The notes under the pieces: model-generated | The model's input: the letters and a program-made list of their open reading frames with translations, nothing else | Database searches by the model: none | What the model was told of the DNA's origin: nothing | Program-made: the position numbers and the translations under genes | In this document: positions 7,791 through 17,342 of the stretch, piece after piece | Position numbering within the stretch: the first letter of the stretch is position 1 | Layout of the letters: every line of letters begins with the position of its first letter | NCBI RefSeq assembly: GCF_900128955.1 | Contig: NZ_FQTY01000004.1 | Span: 124,001-188,000, forward strand | DNA length: 64,000 nt | Direction of reading: 5' to 3' | From: Tissierella praeacuta DSM 18095 | GTDB taxonomy: Bacteria; Bacillota; Clostridia; Tissierellales; Tissierellaceae

Positions 7791-9200
7791 CTATATATTT
7801 TTACGATTTAACAAAGACTTAGATGGTAATAATGCCTTTTTATTAAAATGTTGCCCTTTAAGAGTTTTAATAAACTGATTATTTGCTGGAGGATTTTTTT
7901 CATTTTCCAGTAGAGATTTATATCTAAAAAATATGCTTCCCTTCACTTCATCATATAAACTGTTAAACTTAAGTTGATTAGATATTTCTTCAGGATTTTT
8001 CCAACTTAAATTTTTGTTGTTTATATCTGCCTTTCTATAATTAGCATGTCCTATATATAAATTAACATCAGTGTCACGTACTACATCAGCCCACCAATTG
8101 ACTAATTCTCCATAAGGTGCTGCTTTCTCATCAAAAGTCCAATAAATTTGTGGAGCTATATAATCAATCCAATTATTTTTAACCCATTTTCTAGTATCTG
8201 CAAATTGGTCATCATAAGAAGCCCTAGATGTTTTAGGTGTTTGAGAACCTATTCCTTCTATACTTCCCTCTGGATGAAACTCTTTATGACCCCATATTCC
8301 AAATGGACTGATACCAAATTGTACAGATTTTTCATTCTTAATATTATAAGATTCTATAGAATTGTGAATAGTTTCTACAAGCTTGTCCACATTATTTCTT
8401 CTCCACTCATCTCTATTTTTAAATCCAGTACCATATTTCTTAAATGAATTCTCCTCTTCTTTTGCATACCAACTATTACCTTTTTTAAAAGGATAAAAGT
8501 AATCATCAAAATGAACTGCATCTATATCATAGTTTTCCACTACTTCCATTACACTATCATTGATATGTTTAATTACTTCTGGTTCTCCTGGATTTAATTG
8601 TAGCTTACCATTAAAACTAAAAACATATTGGGGATTTTGTCTTGCCCAGTTATTAGGAGCTAAATCTGATAATTTCTCAACTCCAGTTGTTACTCTATAT
8701 GGATTAAACCAAGCATGAAACTCCATTCCACGTTTGTGAGTTTCCTCTATCATCCACTTCAAAGGATCCCAACTAGGATTTAATCCCTGTTTACCAGTCA
8801 AATACTCTGACCAAGGGTTTATATTAGATTTATAAAATGCATCTAATTTAGGTCTAACTTGAAATATTACGGTGTTCATATTTAAAGCTTCTAAATTATC
8901 TAAAAGTCTTATGTACTCATTCCTATATTCTAATTCTGTTAATCCTTTTTTAGCTGGAAAATCTAAATTAAATACTGTAGACACCCATACTCCTCTTAAT
9001 TGACTTTCTTGTTCTTTTACATACATAGGTATTTGTAAGGGCTTATCTTTTAATAAAATCATTTCATTTGAATTATATTTCTTTAAAAACTGCATCCCCA
9101 TACTGCCTGAATTAGCATTAACACTAATAGTATTTAAAGTTATAGTTAAAACAGTAGCACCTATAGTTATAAATTTAAATATTTTCTTTCCCATTTCCAT
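7791..9200 (-). CDS. Secreted family 10-like glycoside hydrolase (GHL10, YngK-like)
   Basis: 469-residue exported protein. A signal peptide covers about residues 1-30 (MEMGKKIFKFITIGATVLTI then a VNANS cleavage region). The GHL10 TIM-barrel domain (formerly DUF187) starts near residue 67 with LRGVWVSTVFNLDFPAKKG. Conserved pieces are the MNTVIFQVRPKLDAFY strand, FHAWFNPYRV and the acidic active-site motif AVHFDDYFYP near 230. Members are thought to act on cell-wall or exopolysaccharides, but the substrate is not established here. It is monocistronic or has lost a downstream neighbour (see 7697-7774). Confidence 0.88.
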   Translation of the reverse strand: MEMGKKIFKFITIGATVLTITLNTISVNANSGSMGMQFLKKYNSNEMILLKDKPLQIPMYVKEQESQLRGVWVSTVFNLDFPAKKGLTELEYRNEYIRLLDNLEALNMNTVIFQVRPKLDAFYKSNINPWSEYLTGKQGLNPSWDPLKWMIEETHKRGMEFHAWFNPYRVTTGVEKLSDLAPNNWARQNPQYVFSFNGKLQLNPGEPEVIKHINDSVMEVVENYDIDAVHFDDYFYPFKKGNSWYAKEEENSFKKYGTGFKNRDEWRRNNVDKLVETIHNSIESYNIKNEKSVQFGISPFGIWGHKEFHPEGSIEGIGSQTPKTSRASYDDQFADTRKWVKNNWIDYIAPQIYWTFDEKAAPYGELVNWWADVVRDTDVNLYIGHANYRKADINNKNLSWKNPEEISNQLKFNSLYDEVKGSIFFRYKSLLENEKNPPANNQFIKTLKGQHFNKKALLPSKSLLNRKNI

Positions 9201-9319
9201 TCAACTCCAATCAAATAAATTTATGCCATTTTAAGAAATTATATTATACTTTGACTGGATTTTCAAATTACGATTCTATTACAAACATAATATTATTATA
9301 AATTTAGAAAAAAACATGT

Positions 9320-11644
9320 CTATTTAAACATTTTTTCTATTTCTTGAGGTTCAATAGGTTTACTAATTAAATATCCTTGAATTTTATCACATTTTTTTTG
9401 TTTTAAATAATCTAGTTGCTCTAAGGTTTCTACACCCTCTGCAATAGTCTTTATTTTTATAGATTTAGCCATATTTATAATAGTAGTTACAATAGTTTTT
9501 GAGTTTTTATTACTTAACATATCATTAATAAATGAGCGGTCTATTTTTAAGGTATCAATAGGAAAACGTGTAAAATAGGCTAATGAGGAATAACCTGTAC
9601 CAAAATCATCTATAGATATACGAACCCCCATGTTCTTTAATTCTTTCATTTTAAGAAGTTTCTCATCTACCCTATCCATAGCTATTCTTTCTGTTATTTC
9701 TAATTCCAAGTATCTAGCCTCTAATCCCGTTTCTTCTAAAGTTTCTTTTACTATGTCAACAAAATTTGTTTGCTCAAATTGAATAGCTGAAACATTTACT
9801 GATATTATAATTGGTTGATAACCTTTATTTTGCCATTGTTTATTCTGTCTACAAGCTTCTTTTAAAGCCCATTTGCCTATTTCTATTATTAATCCATTTT
9901 GTTCAGCCATCTGTATTACTATTATTGGAGAAATATTTTTATGTAAAGGATTTATCCATCTAAGTAATGCTTCTGCTCCTATTATCTTTCCAGTTGATAC
10001 TTCTATAATAGGTTGATATACTAATTTAAATTCATTATTTTCAATTGCATGATATAGTGCATTATCAATTTTTTGTTCTTCTTTAATTAATTTTTCCAAT
10101 TCATAATTATAGAATTTATAATGATTACCTCCCATTTTCTTAGTTATGAGCTTTGCTATTGTAGCTTGATGTACGATTTCTTCTATTGATATATTATAAT
10201 CCATGATAATACTTGCTCCAATACTTACTCTCATAACAAATTGATTATCATTAAGTTTCATATCTCCACTACATAAATTCCATAATCCTTTTATACGATT
10301 CTCAATACTTTCTATATCATCTCCATATAAAAACAAAATAAACTCATCACCTAAGAACCTTGCTACTAATTCTTCATTATTTAAAAATTCCTTGAGCCTA
10401 TTTGAAAAATTATAAAGTACCATATCTCCAAAATCAAAGCCATAAATACTATTTATTCTTTTAAAATCATCTATGGATATTATTACAATAGATATTGCCA
10501 TTTTTTTATTGCCTAACTTATTCATTTTATGAGGGATCTCTAAAAAGAAACCATTGCAATTATATAATCCTGTAACTTTATCTCTATAAGTTAAATCTTT
10601 TATTTCCCCTAACATTTTATTAAAGCTTTTTGCCGCCATACCTAATTCATTAGATATTGCTTCATTAGCCATTACATTGAGATTTCCATTAGCCGCTTTT
10701 TCAAATACTTCTTTTAATTCTAAAATTGGTTTGGATAAGCTTTTAGAATAAAAAAATGAAAATATAATTACTGATATTAATACAATTATAATAGCAGCTA
10801 TTATAGTATTTTTAACTCCGTTTATATCATTGCAAATGTCCTTTTCAGAAATTGAAATAATATACATCCAATTAGGTGAATTGTCAATACTCCTAAAAAA
10901 GCCTAACATCTTTTCCCCATTTATATCTAAATATTCAATAACTCCAGAATCATCAGTTGAAATTTTACTTATTTGATTATCATCAATTATATAATCTCTT
11001 ATATTCTTTTGTAATGGAGCATTTGAATCTGGGTGAGCAACTACTAAACCATCCCTATTTATTATCCATCCATATCCAGTTGTCTTTAAGTTTATATCTC
11101 TAACTATTTGATTTAAGAATTCAATATTTATTACACTATTCACCAAACCAATTACTTCATTCTTCTCATTACTAATACTATGAGAAACAATTAAAACAGG
11201 TTTATCAGATTCATGAACATATGGGATATACAATGGTTGTGAAATTACATATTTCTTTTTCTCAATAAAAATACTCTTATATTGTTCTTGACTTGAAATA
11301 TCAAATTCGTCCATTAATGTTGACCATGCTTCGCCATTAGGAGATGCTATAGTCATATTTCTATATTTATTATCTAGTACCAGGCTAGGCAAATAAGTTT
11401 TTATTTTTTCCAAATCCATAGTTCTTATTATTGGAGATCTTGATATTATTGTTATTTGCTCAACAAATCCTTCTAATTCTTTAGCTACTTCATCTGCTCT
11501 AGCATCTACTATCTCACCATACTGTGCTTTAATATGATTTGGAAGTTCATTTAATTTTAAATCAGATAAAATAAGCAATAGTCCAAATAGTACTATTGAC
11601 CCTATCATAAGATATATTAGTATTTGATTTCTAATGGATTTCAT
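9320..11644 (-). CDS. Membrane Cache-HAMP-GGDEF-EAL c-di-GMP signalling protein
   Basis: 774-residue sensor of cyclic-di-GMP turnover. Order: membrane helix at about 8-28, extracellular double-Cache-type sensor to about 270 (with YGWIINRDGLVVAHPDSN), second helix near 280-300, HAMP at 300-352, GGDEF domain at 358-510, EAL domain at 520-770. The GGDEF signature is LGDEF at residues 431-435, so the cyclase site is altered. The EAL domain keeps GAEALLRW, the ISIDDFGTGYSSL loop and LKIDRSF. I therefore read it as a phosphodiesterase that lowers c-di-GMP in response to an external ligand. It is a single gene with no operon partner. Confidence 0.92.
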   Translation of the reverse strand: MKSIRNQILIYLMIGSIVLFGLLLILSDLKLNELPNHIKAQYGEIVDARADEVAKELEGFVEQITIISRSPIIRTMDLEKIKTYLPSLVLDNKYRNMTIASPNGEAWSTLMDEFDISSQEQYKSIFIEKKKYVISQPLYIPYVHESDKPVLIVSHSISNEKNEVIGLVNSVINIEFLNQIVRDINLKTTGYGWIINRDGLVVAHPDSNAPLQKNIRDYIIDDNQISKISTDDSGVIEYLDINGEKMLGFFRSIDNSPNWMYIISISEKDICNDINGVKNTIIAAIIIVLISVIIFSFFYSKSLSKPILELKEVFEKAANGNLNVMANEAISNELGMAAKSFNKMLGEIKDLTYRDKVTGLYNCNGFFLEIPHKMNKLGNKKMAISIVIISIDDFKRINSIYGFDFGDMVLYNFSNRLKEFLNNEELVARFLGDEFILFLYGDDIESIENRIKGLWNLCSGDMKLNDNQFVMRVSIGASIIMDYNISIEEIVHQATIAKLITKKMGGNHYKFYNYELEKLIKEEQKIDNALYHAIENNEFKLVYQPIIEVSTGKIIGAEALLRWINPLHKNISPIIVIQMAEQNGLIIEIGKWALKEACRQNKQWQNKGYQPIIISVNVSAIQFEQTNFVDIVKETLEETGLEARYLELEITERIAMDRVDEKLLKMKELKNMGVRISIDDFGTGYSSLAYFTRFPIDTLKIDRSFINDMLSNKNSKTIVTTIINMAKSIKIKTIAEGVETLEQLDYLKQKKCDKIQGYLISKPIEPQEIEKMFK

Positions 11645-11748
11645 ACTATTATCACCGTTTTTCTTTAAATAGTATTAGGTTTATGGATTAATACATTGTT
11701 TCAAAATATTATATCTATTTTTAGACTTTTTTCGACAAAACAAGTCCT

Positions 11749-11781
11749 AAAAATTACCTCTATATTTTAGAGGTAATTTTT
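11749..11781. terminator. Terminator after the VOC gene
   Basis: 14-bp stem (AAAAATTACCTCTA at 11749-11762 paired with 11768-11781), 5-base loop. It lies 15 bases downstream of the VOC stop codon and is T-rich in both directions. Confidence 0.8.
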
Positions 11782-11795
11782 TATTTACTTAACTA

Positions 11796-12176
11796 TTAAG
11801 CTCTTATAATTTCTATATCATAACCATCTGGATCTGTTACAAAATAATATCTTGGTTTTTCACCTGGAAGTCCCATTAGTTCTGTAACTTCATATCCCAT
11901 TTTTTTATGCATTTCTCTTGAAGCTTCTAAGTCTTTTATACTAAATGCCATATGACTAAATCCATCACCAATTACATATGGTTTTTCTGGATTATAGTTA
12001 TATGTTAATTCTATTTCATGTTGTCCTAACTCATCGGATAAAAAGACCAATGTAAATTCATCTTCTGGAAAATCTTTTCTTCTAGTTTCTACTAACCCTA
12101 AAGCATCTTTATAAAATTTTAAAGATTTTTCTAAATCCATTACTCTTATACAAGTATGGAGCATTTTGAAATTCAT
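11796..12176 (-). CDS. VOC family protein, glyoxalase I-like
   Basis: 126-residue single-repeat-pair VOC metalloenzyme close to lactoylglutathione lyase. Seen: MLHTCIRVMDLEKSLKFYKD at residues 5-24 with the metal-ligand His, a second ligand in DELGQHEIELTYNY, the DGFSHMAFSIKDL His, and the final YYFVTDPDGYDIEII with the last Glu ligand. All four metal-site residues of glyoxalase I are in place. As Clostridia generally lack glutathione the true substrate may be another hemithioacetal, or methylglyoxal with a different thiol. The gene is monocistronic. Confidence 0.85.
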   Translation of the reverse strand: MNFKMLHTCIRVMDLEKSLKFYKDALGLVETRRKDFPEDEFTLVFLSDELGQHEIELTYNYNPEKPYVIGDGFSHMAFSIKDLEASREMHKKMGYEVTELMGLPGEKPRYYFVTDPDGYDIEIIRA

Positions 12177-12315
12177 TCTTTAAATCACTCCTTCTATAAT
12201 TTACTTAATTATTTACATTATAGCTTATTTTATATAAATATTATAGCTATTTTCCTTATAAAATAATATTTTATATTATGGGAATAATAATTTAAAATCA
12301 TTAGGAGGAGATAGT

Positions 12316-12558
12316 ATGTCCATAATGGAATTAGATACTAGAGGATATGAAACAAATGATGTAAATAGCGTTGTTTTACGTACTTTTGATTCTTTACCTG
12401 TAGGTGAAAAAATGGTATTAATAAATGATGCAGATCCCTCTCATGTATTTAATCAATTAGAAGAAAAAAGATTTGGTAAATTTGAATGGGAATATATTGA
12501 AGAAGGACCCGATATATGGAAGGTATCCTTAGCTAAAAAATACCTTAACTATATATAA
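12316..12558 (+). CDS. DUF2249 domain protein (TusA-like fold)
   Basis: Small 80-residue cytoplasmic protein consisting of a single DUF2249 domain: MELDTRGYETNDVNSVVLRT, then the LPVGEKMVLINDADPSHVFN core and the closing WEYIEEGPDIWKVSLAKK strand. The fold is related to TusA/SirA sulfur carriers, but the position of the TusA cysteine is Gly-Tyr here, so it cannot act by that thiol. In other genomes DUF2249 proteins accompany hemerythrin or redox proteins; the function is unknown. It lies just upstream of mnmH but is separated from it by a hairpin and a new promoter. The ATG follows AGGAGGAGA. Confidence 0.85.
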   Translation: MSIMELDTRGYETNDVNSVVLRTFDSLPVGEKMVLINDADPSHVFNQLEEKRFGKFEWEYIEEGPDIWKVSLAKKYLNYI

Positions 12559-12586
12559 AGTAGATAGCAATTTTGCTATCTACTTT
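12557..12586 (+). terminator. Hairpin after the DUF2249 gene
   Basis: AAAGTAGATAGCAA (12557-12570) pairs with 12573-12586 immediately after the stop codon. The U-tract is weak (TTATTATT), so termination may be partial. Confidence 0.6.
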
Positions 12587-12617
12587 ATTATTATAAAATT
12601 TTTTTATGCAATTTTAC

Positions 12618-12647
12618 TTGTTATAGAGAAAACTTATGATATATAAT
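12618..12647 (+). promoter_or_regulatory. Sigma-A promoter of mnmH
   Basis: TTGTTA (12618-12623), 18-base spacer, TATAAT (12642-12647). The predicted transcript start near 12654 lies at the ATG at 12653, so that upstream ATG cannot be the main start; translation should begin at 12689. Confidence 0.6.
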
Positions 12648-12688
12648 AGCATATGTGTAATTTAATTTTAATAGAAGAAGGGAATTTT

Positions 12689-13750
12689 ATGTTTGAAATT
12701 GTTAGTTATGAAGATGTAGACGAAAAAAGAATAAATGAAAATCATATATTAATAGATGTTCGTTCTCCTAGTGAATATAAATCTGAAACTATACCAGGTG
12801 CTTATAATATACCAATTTTCAATGATAAAGAAAGGGAGTTAATCGGTACAATTTACAAACAAGAAAGTATTGAAAAGGCAAAAAAAATTGGTATAGAAAC
12901 CGCCTCAAAACATCTTCCAAATATCTATGAACAGGTTTTAGAATTTGATAAAAAATATAATAATCTTATATTTTTTTGTGCTAGAGGAGGTTTTAGGAGT
13001 AGCTCCTTAGTTTCTCTTTTTAAATCCATTGGCATAAACGCCATAAAGCTTGATGGGGGATATAAAGGATATAGGAAATATATAAACAGCCATCTTCCAC
13101 AGATAGTAAAAAAAATTAAGTTTATAGTTCTCTATGGTAATACTGGAACGGGCAAAACTAATATTTTAAAATGCCTTAATGAAAAAGGAATTGATATTCT
13201 TGATCTAGAAGGTTGTGCTAATCATAGAGGTTCTGTCCTGGGGAATGTTGGACTTGGTGAACAAAATACTCAAAAAATGTTTGAATCCCTTGTTTATGAA
13301 TCCCTAAAAAACAGAAAAACAAATCTTGTATTTGTAGAAGGAGAAAGTAAAAGAATAGGGAAAGATATAATTCCAGATTATTTATATAATGCTATGAAGA
13401 GTGGAATAAATATAAAAATTGAAGCTAATATAGAAAAAAGAGTTGACAATCTTTTCACTGAATACGTTCATGATACGGATAATGAGTTGATATCTTCATT
13501 GAATTATCTTAGAAAATATTTAGGAGATAAAAATATTGACAAATATATAGAACTAATTGCTAATCATGAATATAGACAAGTGATAGAGGAATTAATAATA
13601 AAATATTATGATCCTCTTTATGAGCATAATAATAGAAAATATAGTGCAGTTTTTAGCAGTAGTAATACTTCTAAAACAAGTGAAAAGATAATGGAATGGA
13701 CTAGAACCTTTTTCGTCAATACAGAAGAAAATAAAACAGGGGCAAAGTAA
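12689..13750 (+). CDS. mnmH: tRNA 2-selenouridine synthase (SelU/MnmH)
   Basis: 353 residues. It replaces sulfur by selenium at the wobble uridine of tRNAs for Lys, Glu and Gln, using selenophosphate. Residues 1-130 are a rhodanese domain with ILIDVRSPSEY and the catalytic Cys in FFCARGGFRS. A P-loop domain follows, with Walker A YGNTGTGKT near residue 150 and the LDLEGCANHRGSVLG motif typical of the family. An ATG at 12653 is in frame, but the ATG at 12689 has the AGAAGGGA ribosome site and matches the family N-terminus. The gene implies a selenium-using organism (selD expected elsewhere). Confidence 0.94.
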   Translation: MFEIVSYEDVDEKRINENHILIDVRSPSEYKSETIPGAYNIPIFNDKERELIGTIYKQESIEKAKKIGIETASKHLPNIYEQVLEFDKKYNNLIFFCARGGFRSSSLVSLFKSIGINAIKLDGGYKGYRKYINSHLPQIVKKIKFIVLYGNTGTGKTNILKCLNEKGIDILDLEGCANHRGSVLGNVGLGEQNTQKMFESLVYESLKNRKTNLVFVEGESKRIGKDIIPDYLYNAMKSGINIKIEANIEKRVDNLFTEYVHDTDNELISSLNYLRKYLGDKNIDKYIELIANHEYRQVIEELIIKYYDPLYEHNNRKYSAVFSSSNTSKTSEKIMEWTRTFFVNTEENKTGAK

Positions 13751-13768
13751 TAGCCCCTATTTTATTTT
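13728..13768. terminator. Bidirectional terminator between mnmH and the YwaF-like gene
   Basis: 16-base arms 13728-13743 and 13753-13768 (core AGGGGC/GCCCCT, one mismatch) flanked by A-rich and T-rich ends. It serves the convergent genes mnmH and 13790-14545; its left arm includes the last codons of mnmH. Confidence 0.8.
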
Positions 13769-13789
13769 GTTAAAATGTCATATTACATC

Positions 13790-14545
13790 CTAAGCAGTTT
13801 TTACCAAATCTTCATCTATATCTAATATTCTATACGCAGTTTTAGCTGACAAATATACCAAAATCATTAATATATTAAATATAAAAAATACAGTTACAGT
13901 ATATACATTTGGTGACATAAATTTTTGAAAAAATATTCTGGCAAAAGGTGGTTCATTTAGGTAGCAATAATTAGATTTAGTGAATATATTAAAAAAGTAA
14001 ATAAACAAATGGTAAATATTAGTAAAGTATAAAATTGATTTTAAACTACTTTTATCTATCCTATGCTCATCAACCACTAATATATATACTATAGACCACA
14101 ATAAACTAATATGTCCTAAGAAGTAGGAAATATTAGTATAATGGGGAAATGAGAATGGATATACATCAATAGGCATCATAATAACTAATATAGAACCTAT
14201 AATTCCCCAATAACATCCTACATTTTTAAATATCTTTTTATCTGTTATAAAAGCAAGAATCGTAAAAATAATAGCAATCCTACAATTATATAGTGGCAAA
14301 CTTTCTTTTATAGTGCCATATCCAGAAAAATAATACCAAAGATATAATATTACCTGTTGTAAAGACAAAACAATAATCATTAATATTTTAAATTTCCTTC
14401 CCATTTGGGAATTCTTAAGTTTTCTTTTATTTAACAATATAAATTCAATTCCCATAAACGCAATTAACACAATTACCAAATGTGCTAAACTCCATATTGG
14501 AAACACATATCCATCTGGATTGCCTCTAAAAAACATCTTAATCAT
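13790..14545 (-). CDS. TIGR02206 (YwaF) family membrane protein
   Basis: 251-residue integral membrane protein with about seven hydrophobic helices. The pattern of the YwaF/TIGR02206 family is visible: HLVIVLIAFMGIEFILLNKR early, LPLYNCRIAIIFTILAFIT near residues 80-100 and FPHYTNISYFLGHISLLWS near 130-150, with the conserved polar residues in the membrane. The function of the family is unknown. The gene starts 16 bases after the trpS stop codon and is probably the second gene of that T-box-controlled transcript. Confidence 0.85.
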   Translation of the reverse strand: MIKMFFRGNPDGYVFPIWSLAHLVIVLIAFMGIEFILLNKRKLKNSQMGRKFKILMIIVLSLQQVILYLWYYFSGYGTIKESLPLYNCRIAIIFTILAFITDKKIFKNVGCYWGIIGSILVIMMPIDVYPFSFPHYTNISYFLGHISLLWSIVYILVVDEHRIDKSSLKSILYFTNIYHLFIYFFNIFTKSNYCYLNEPPFARIFFQKFMSPNVYTVTVFFIFNILMILVYLSAKTAYRILDIDEDLVKTA

Positions 14546-14560
14546 TCAATAAATCCACTC

Positions 14561-15553
14561 CTACCTTGGTATAAACCCTACTTTTTTATATACCTTTCTC
14601 AGAGTTTTCATAGCTTGATATTCCGCCTTTTCTGATCCCTCCTTATATATCTTCTCTAGATAATCCTTATTTTTTCCTAAATATTCAAATTTATCATGAA
14701 TAGGTGAAAGACCTTCTACTACTATCTCTGCTAAATCCTCCTTAAATTTTCCATATCCCTGACCTTCATAACGATTTACTATTTTTGATATTTCTTCATT
14801 TGAAAATATGCTATAAATTGTTAGTAAATTTTTCAACCCTAACTGCTCATCATTATAGGACATCAATCCTAAGGAATCTGTAACAGCCCTTTTTATTTTT
14901 CTTCTTATTGCATCTTTATTATCTAAAATCAATATATATCCATTTTCATCTAAATCTGATTTACTCATCTTTGCCTCTGGATTTTGAAGACTCATTATTC
15001 TCGCTCCAAATTCTTTTATCAATGGTTCTGGAACTTTAAATGTATCACTATATTTATTATTAAATCTTATGGCTAAATCTCTAGCTAACTCTAAATGCTG
15101 CTTTTGATCTTCTCCTACTGGAACTAAATCAGCCTGATATAAAAGTATATCTGATGCCATCAATACTGGATAAGTAAATAAAGCAGCATTTAAATTTTCT
15201 TCTGATTTTCTCGATTTTTCTTTATACTGAGTCATTCTATTTAATTGCCCCATATATGATATACTATTTAATATCCAAGTTAATTCAGCATGAGCTGGCA
15301 CATGAGACTGAATAAATATAGTAGATTTTTCTGGATCCATTCCACAAGCTAGATACAATGCCAATACATCCAATGTATTTTTTCTAAGATCCTTTGGTAT
15401 TTGTGGAACTGTAATAGCATGCATATCAACAATACAATAATAACAGTCATATTCTTCCTGTAATTCTACCCAATTTTTTATAGCTCCTATATAGTTCCCA
15501 ATAGTCAATGCACCTGATGGTTGCACCCCACTAAATACAGTTTTCTTTTCCAT
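14561..15553 (-). CDS. trpS: Tryptophanyl-tRNA synthetase
   Basis: Class I synthetase charging tRNA-Trp, 330 residues. The HIGH-type motif is SGALTIGNYIGAI near residues 11-23 and the KMSKS motif is intact in NPEAKMSKSDLD. The tryptophan pocket region YCIVDMHAITVPQ and MASDILLYQADLVPVGEDQK are typical. An in-frame extension to 15625 exists but runs back into the T-box terminator; the ATG at 15551-15553 has an AGGAGGGA site and fits the family start. Control is by the UGG-specific T-box upstream. Confidence 0.96.
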   Translation of the reverse strand: MEKKTVFSGVQPSGALTIGNYIGAIKNWVELQEEYDCYYCIVDMHAITVPQIPKDLRKNTLDVLALYLACGMDPEKSTIFIQSHVPAHAELTWILNSISYMGQLNRMTQYKEKSRKSEENLNAALFTYPVLMASDILLYQADLVPVGEDQKQHLELARDLAIRFNNKYSDTFKVPEPLIKEFGARIMSLQNPEAKMSKSDLDENGYILILDNKDAIRRKIKRAVTDSLGLMSYNDEQLGLKNLLTIYSIFSNEEISKIVNRYEGQGYGKFKEDLAEIVVEGLSPIHDKFEYLGKNKDYLEKIYKEGSEKAEYQAMKTLRKVYKKVGFIPR

Positions 15554-15570
15554 TATAATCCCTCCTATAA

Positions 15571-15803
15571 TAAAAACCCTTTCATCTCTAATAAAGAGAC
15601 GAAAGGGTAATTTCCGCGGTACCACTCTTCTTGCTAAAAGCCAACTTTAATCCTATAAGGTGGATAAATCCTATATCTTACTTATTTCAGATATAAACTC
15701 ACAAGTCCATTCATCATAATAGTATCACTAGGCTTCCACCATTCCTAGCTCGCTTTAGACCTTTTTATGATTACTATTCTTGTTCATTGCCTATTATTCA
15801 TTA
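15571..15803 (-). promoter_or_regulatory. T-box leader of trpS (specifier UGG, Trp)
   Basis: Transcribed from the minus strand. The T-box proper GAGTGGTACCGCGG lies at about 15613-15626, preceded by a stem I region with the AGCGAGCTAGGAATGG and GGTGGAAGCCTAG elements. The specifier UGG at 15707-15709 sits in the context GAAUGGAC, which matches tryptophan. A terminator stem (ACCCTTTCGTCTCT with its partner, 15576-15608) is followed by TTTTTA, 20 bases before the trpS start. Uncharged tRNA-Trp would favour the antiterminator. Confidence 0.93.
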
Positions 15804-15809
15804 TTATAT

Positions 15810-15837
15810 ATTATATACTATATGACTTTATTGTAAA
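15810..15837 (-). promoter_or_regulatory. Sigma-A promoter of the trpS T-box transcript
   Basis: Minus strand TTTACA (15832-15837), 16-base spacer, TATAAT (15810-15815), placing the transcript start at the beginning of T-box stem I. Confidence 0.65.
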
Positions 15838-15877
15838 TACTTTTTTTAAAAAATATACATAATCATTCTTTTTATAA

Positions 15878-16420
15878 TTATACAACATAAATATAGCTAT
15901 TATAATTTTTTCTAACTACTTTTGCTGGAGCACCAACTGCCGTAGAATATGGTGGTATGTCTTCTAGGACTACAGAATTAGCCCCTATTTTAGCTCCCTT
16001 TCCAATAGTTATAGGACCCAGTATCTTTGCACCTGCACCAATTATAACATCATCTTCTATAGTTGGATGTCTTTTACTGCCTTTTTCTCCGCCTATTCCT
16101 CCAAGAGTTACACCATGATACATTAATACATTATCTCCTATTTCTGCTGTTTCACCTATTACTACACCCATTCCATGATCTATAAATAAATTTTTCCCAA
16201 TTCTTGCTCCAGGATGTATTTCTATACCCGTTACCCTTCTAGCATGTTGTGATACTATCCTAGATAATATAAATCTATTTTTTCTATATAATTTATTGGC
16301 TATCTTATAATAAAATATTGATTTTAAACTTGGATAGCAGAATATTGCCTCAAAAAGATTCTTCGCTGCTGGATCTTTTTCTAGTATATTTTTTCCTTCT
16401 TCTATGAAAAATCTAAACAT
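15878..16420 (-). CDS. cysE: Serine O-acetyltransferase (EpsC/CysE type)
   Basis: 180-residue short-form serine acetyltransferase making O-acetylserine from serine and acetyl-CoA. The C-terminal left-handed beta-helix carries [20 protein letters not shown] with the catalytic His, then the [20 protein letters not shown] active-site loop and [10 protein letters not shown] repeats. The in-frame ATG at 16465 lies inside cysK; the ATG at 16420 has GGAGAGTGA before it and starts 4 bases after the cysK stop codon. It works directly with CysK in cysteine synthesis and shares its cysteine T-box. Confidence 0.95.
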   Translation of the reverse strand: MFRFFIEEGKNILEKDPAAKNLFEAIFCYPSLKSIFYYKIANKLYRKNRFILSRIVSQHARRVTGIEIHPGARIGKNLFIDHGMGVVIGETAEIGDNVLMYHGVTLGGIGGEKGSKRHPTIEDDVIIGAGAKILGPITIGKGAKIGANSVVLEDIPPYSTAVGAPAKVVRKNYNSYIYVV

Positions 16421-16424
16421 AGAA

Positions 16425-17342
16425 TCACTCTCCATTAAATAAATCTGTAGATAAATACCTTTCACCTGTATCAGGAAGAATAGTTAGTACTCTCTTACCT
16501 TCACCTAATTTTTTTGCAATTATATTTGCAGCAGCAACATTTGCTCCCGATGAAATTCCACATAATATACCTTCTTCTAAAGCCAATCTCTTTGCATAGA
16601 AGTATGAAGTTTCTTCATCAATACTTAGTATCTCATCTACTATATCCTGTGCAAATATATCTGGTATAAAATTTGCACCTATACCTTGGATTTTATGGCT
16701 ATTTGGCTCCCCTCCTGTTAGAACTGGAGATTTAGATGGCTGTACTGCTACTATTAATATATCTCTATTATATTCCTTTAACCTCTTACCTACTCCTGAT
16801 ACTGTACCTCCTGTTCCAACTCCCGCTACAAAAGCATCTATATCTCCATCAGTTTCCTCTAGTATTTCTACACCTGTTGTTTCATAGTGAGCTACTAAAT
16901 TGTTTTTATTTCCAAATTGATTTGGAAGAAAATAATTATTATTCTTAGCTAATCTTTCTGCTAACTCTACAGAACCTGACATTCCATATTTCCCTTCAGT
17001 CAATATAATCTTTGCTCCATAAGCCTGCATTAGTTTTCTTCTTTCAATGCTCATAGTATCCGGCATAACTAATATTACATTATATCCCTTTGCCGCTCCC
17101 ATCATAGCTAATCCAATACCAGTATTTCCACTTGTAGGTTCAATTATAGTTCCACCTTTAGTTAAAATTCCTTCTTTTTCCGCAGCTTCTATCATATACA
17201 AAGCTGCCCTATCTTTTACACTTCCAGAAGGATTAAAGGATTCAATCTTTACAAGTATTTCTGCATTGCCTTTTTCCTTAATATTATTTAATCTTACGAT
17301 TGGTGTTTTTCCTACAGTTTCTACAATATTGTTTAATACCAT
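16425..17342 (-). CDS. cysK: Cysteine synthase A (O-acetylserine sulfhydrylase)
   Basis: 305-residue PLP enzyme making cysteine from O-acetylserine and sulfide. The PLP lysine is in [19 protein letters not shown] near residue 43, the Asn/substrate loop is [18 protein letters not shown], and the phosphate-binding loop is [11 protein letters not shown]. The C-terminal [11 protein letters not shown] is also typical. The start ATG has AGGAGG upstream. Expression is controlled by a cysteine-specific T-box at 17562-17815, so the cysK-cysE pair is induced when tRNA-Cys is uncharged. Confidence 0.96.
   Translation of the reverse strand: MVLNNIVETVGKTPIVRLNNIKEKGNAEILVKIESFNPSGSVKDRAALYMIEAAEKEGILTKGGTIIEPTSGNTGIGLAMMGAAKGYNVILVMPDTMSIERRKLMQAYGAKIILTEGKYGMSGSVELAERLAKNNNYFLPNQFGNKNNLVAHYETTGVEILEETDGDIDAFVAGVGTGGTVSGVGKRLKEYNRDILIVAVQPSKSPVLTGGEPNSHKIQGIGANFIPDIFAQDIVDEILSIDEETSYFYAKRLALEEGILCGISSGANVAAANIIAKKLGEGKRVLTILPDTGERYLSTDLFNGE

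Noticed and set aside
12653-12688. Upstream ATG as mnmH start
   Set aside because: It lies at the predicted transcription start with no ribosome site; the ATG at 12689 has AGAAGGGA and matches the family N-terminus.
15554-15625. N-terminal extension of trpS
   Set aside because: These codons are the T-box antiterminator/terminator region; a strong ribosome site precedes the ATG at 15553.
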